Part shown: positions 45,897-47,963 of the stretch, one piece after another
How positions within the stretch are numbered: the stretch's first letter is position 1
Layout of the letters: each line of letters opens with the position of its first letter
Origin: Planomicrobium okeanokoites
Lineage (GTDB): Bacteria; Bacillota; Bacilli; Bacillales_A; Planococcaceae
Length of the DNA stretch: 47,963 nucleotides
Assembly (NCBI RefSeq): GCF_003428875.1
Contig: NZ_QQRS01000012.1
Coordinates: 1 to 47,963, forward strand
Direction: 5' to 3'
Program-made: the position numbers and the translations under genes
Notes under the pieces: model-generated
What the model was told of the DNA's origin: nothing
Database searches by the model: none
What the model saw: only the letters and a program-made list of their open reading frames with translations

Positions 45897-46430
45897 TTAG
45901 TTTACTTCATTTTGAATGCTTGAAGGAATCAATTCATATTCTTCAAGAATGGAATTGAAAATTTCGTCCGCTTCAGCAAATTTTTCATTGGCAGCTTCAA
46001 AAGAAGTTTCTTCTTCAGCCAACGCAGCTGCTTTCATATCGTAGGATTCAGAAATCATGCCAAGTGCTGACTGGATATCTTCTTCTTTATCGCTCAAAGC
46101 TTCCGGAATTTCGATTCCTTCAACAGCTTGTGAAGCTTCTTCTGCAGAACTTGCCGCCGCTTCTTTCAATGCTGTCAATTCGTCTCCCTCAGGCAGAATC
46201 TCTTCAGCCTGCTGCTGTTCAAATGTATTCAGATCGCCGTCCACTTCATTGATCGTGTTCGGGACTGCCATATAAAATCTCATCAATTCTTTTTTCACTT
46301 CTGCATTATCTGTTGAAGCTGTTTCGCTGTTCGATGAATCCGTCGCTTTACTTGTATCACCGGATTCTTCAGAACTGCAGGCACCTAAAAAAAGCAAAGA
46401 TGATAATCCAATTACTAATAATTTTTTCAT
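45897..46430 (-). CDS. Putative helical lipoprotein
   Basis: A 177-residue surface lipoprotein: signal peptide MKKLLVIGLSSLLFLGACSS with lipobox L-G-A-C and Cys18, a Ser/Thr/Asp-rich linker (19-44), then an acidic, predominantly helical domain rich in Ala, Glu and Ser (AAASSAEEASQAVEGIEIPEAL). No enzyme motif seen; I do not recognise a named family. AAGGAGGAAACACC provides a strong RBS. Monocistronic between the sigma-B gene and the symporter. Confidence 0.82.
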   Translation of the reverse strand: MKKLLVIGLSSLLFLGACSSEESGDTSKATDSSNSETASTDNAEVKKELMRFYMAVPNTINEVDGDLNTFEQQQAEEILPEGDELTALKEAAASSAEEASQAVEGIEIPEALSDKEEDIQSALGMISESYDMKAAALAEEETSFEAANEKFAEADEIFNSILEEYELIPSSIQNEVN

Positions 46431-46533
46431 GGTGTTTCCTCCTTATTCTCAATACTTTGATATATTACCATAGCTTTACAGAAGAGTATAGAGAATAGGA
46501 AATAGCCGGAATGCACTGAATCAAAAAATAATT

Positions 46534-47700
46534 CTAAACTTTTCGTCCGCTTGTGAAACGATCTACGATATTGGCCAAAGCTCCATCACCCGTGACGTTT
46601 GCGGCAGTCCCGAAACTGTCTTGGGCCATATAGAGAGCGATCATTAAAGCGACCATTGTTTCATCGAACCCCAGCATGCTTTGCAATAAACCGATTGCCG
46701 CCATTACAGCACCACCTGGTACCCCAGGAGCAGCGATCATTGTAATACCCAACATCAGGATGAATGGAAAGAACGATCCGAAATCAGGTGACTGTCCTGT
46801 TAAGAGGACTACACCGATCGCGCAGGAAACCAGAGTAATCGTACTCCCAGACAAATGGATAGTTGCAAACAACGGAACCGAAAAATCAGCTATGCGCTCA
46901 TCTGCTCCTGTTTTTCGGGTTTGTCTCAATGTCACTGGAATCGTGGCTGCAGAAGACTGAGTGCCCAGTGCCGTGAAGTAGGCAGGCATCATTGTCTTAA
47001 GCAAGACAAAAGGATTCTTTTTCTTTAAAGTGCCGGCAGTACTGTACTGTAGCAGCAGCATCAACCAATGCAGGATGATGATCAGGACAAAAACAATTCC
47101 AAACAGCGACAGGATTTCCATGACCGCTCCGCCGTATGCCATATTGGCGAAAATGCCGAAGATGTAAAAAGGCAATAGCGGGATTATGATGACAGAAATT
47201 GTTTTCTCGATAATAGCCTGAAATTCATCAAAAAAGGCAATCATGGTTTTGCTTCCTGTCGATGCCATTCCGATACCAAGCAGGAATGCCAAAATCAAAG
47301 CAGACATTACGCCGAATAGCGGAGCCATTTCCAGATCGATAAAAGTTTGAGCCAGCGCATGTTCAGGATCATCAAGGCTTGTAAGTGCCCGGCCTTCCAT
47401 GAATCCAGGCAAAATGAACATAGCCGCAACAAAAGCAAAAACTCCTGCAATTACTGTTGAGCTGTAAGCGACAAGCGTTGAAATGCCAAGCAACTTGCCG
47501 GAACCTTTGCCCAATTTTGCGATCCCTGGCGCGATAAAACCTAGAATAATCAACGGCACAACAAAGTTCAGGAAATTACCGAAGATGGATGTGAATGTAG
47601 CAAAAATCCTCACGATGTTTTCCGTAGCGATGGAACCAATTAAAACTCCCAATACAATGGCCACAATAATTCTGGGCAATAAACCGAATTTAAACTTCAC
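46534..47700 (-). CDS. Dicarboxylate/amino acid:cation symporter (DAACS family)
   Basis: A 388-residue Na+/H+-coupled carrier for C4-dicarboxylates or acidic/neutral amino acids. The two re-entrant hairpin signatures are recognisable: the serine-rich TQSSAATIPVTL (near 245-256) and the substrate-site DSFGTAANVTGDGA (near 360-373), with PGVPGGAVM between. Shorter than GltP/DctA, mostly at the N-terminal scaffold loops. It uses GTG at 47700 as start, seven bases after AGGGGGG. A group II intron ends 187 bases upstream on the same strand, so its natural upstream neighbour is out of view. Confidence 0.9.
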   Translation of the reverse strand: MKFKFGLLPRIIVAIVLGVLIGSIATENIVRIFATFTSIFGNFLNFVVPLIILGFIAPGIAKLGKGSGKLLGISTLVAYSSTVIAGVFAFVAAMFILPGFMEGRALTSLDDPEHALAQTFIDLEMAPLFGVMSALILAFLLGIGMASTGSKTMIAFFDEFQAIIEKTISVIIIPLLPFYIFGIFANMAYGGAVMEILSLFGIVFVLIIILHWLMLLLQYSTAGTLKKKNPFVLLKTMMPAYFTALGTQSSAATIPVTLRQTRKTGADERIADFSVPLFATIHLSGSTITLVSCAIGVVLLTGQSPDFGSFFPFILMLGITMIAAPGVPGGAVMAAIGLLQSMLGFDETMVALMIALYMAQDSFGTAANVTGDGALANIVDRFTSGRKV

Positions 47701-47887
47701 TGCATGTCCCCCCTATGTGTACAAATGTTTTTTTATTAATAGTTATCAAATTACCATAGTTGATGAAATAAGATAAGCTTTTCGAAAATACACGGAATAT
47801 TAGATTAATTTACTATATCGAAATAATCATAGCTACTGGTTTGAACTTCCTAACTTTATGTATACTTTTTACCAAATCCTACATTAA

Positions 47888-47963
47888 ATCGAGTAGAGGG
47901 AAAATAAGCTAACTTATTTCCGCCCCTCTCACAACACCGTACGTACGGTTCGCGTATACGGCG
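47888..47963 (-). mobile_element. Group II intron, 3' end (domains V and VI; partial)
   Basis: Read on the minus strand, 47963-47935 give a domain V: CGCCGTATACGCG, AACC, GTACGTACGGTG, with the ACGTACGG 3' arm typical of bacterial introns. Domain VI follows: GGAAATAAG / CTTATTTTCC hairpin, then CTCTACTCGAT with a bulged branch-point A at 47894, seven bases from a predicted 3' splice site after 47888 (AY end). The catalytic triad reads CGC rather than AGC. The intron body and any reverse transcriptase lie beyond the window edge. Confidence 0.88.

Overview
The window looks like chromosomal DNA from a moderately low-GC Bacillales bacterium, most likely a Planococcaceae member (Planococcus/Sporosarcina-like). 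This is inferred from strong AGGAGG ribosome-binding sites, B. subtilis-type gene sets (yugI, yugE-patB, yuiA/B/D/E, yumB, yutD-yutM, yunD/F, sufCDSUB, mrpA-G), and a lipoprotein cyclophilin. Almost every gene is intact and compactly packed. Nothing resembles a prophage, CRISPR array or resistance island.

Layout. Positions 1-252 (minus strand): the first bases of a 16S rRNA gene, its leader and a near-consensus rrn promoter. 297-3347: EamA transporter, MgtC-type membrane protein, YqhD/YugJ-type alcohol dehydrogenase. 3355-8973: ornithine-to-2-oxoglutarate catabolism (rocA-rocD-rocG, minus) with a divergent RocR-like regulator that has lost the sigma-54-contact loop. 8971-9106: a hairpin repeat flanked by 16-bp direct repeats. 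9102-17755: yugI, a membrane protein with a sigma-factor-like cytoplasmic domain, an NSS transporter, a small XRE regulator, yugE/patB, a lipoprotein cyclophilin and an MFS transporter. 17943-23714: a complete seven-gene Mrp Na+/H+ antiporter operon. 23735-27706: leucyl aminopeptidase, yuiD, yuiB, a YkvI-family transporter and the 41-residue YuiA.

27747-33674 is a redox/iron-sulfur neighbourhood: two NDH-2-like flavoproteins (yumB, yutJ), an A-type Fe-S carrier (yutM), an Nfu scaffold (yutI), and small cysteine proteins (yuiA, yuzB, yuzD). Its regulatory sites are unusually readable: a perfect PerR box between yutI and yuzD, a near-perfect Rex box on the yutJ promoter, and a perfect cre near -56.5 of the yuiA promoter. 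33823-37627: an NSS transporter with its MetS small subunit, and an NhaC-family transporter behind a lysine riboswitch. 37649-39880: yunD and yunF. 40013-45279: the sufCDSUB operon. 45350-47963: a structured non-coding stretch, a small gene with a sigma-B promoter, a lipoprotein, a dicarboxylate/amino acid:cation symporter, and the 3' end of a group II intron running off the window.

Together the genes suggest a Na+-cycling, salt-tolerant aerobe (Mrp, NhaC-type, two NSS carriers, Na+/dicarboxylate symporter) that uses ornithine/proline-family amino acids as carbon and ties NADH oxidation and Fe-S biogenesis to redox sensors. The strongest leads are the sigma-54-uncoupled RocR, the sigma-like transmembrane protein, the PerR and Rex sites in the Fe-S/NDH-2 cluster, and the sigma-B-driven small gene. 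All regulatory calls are sequence-pattern inferences.
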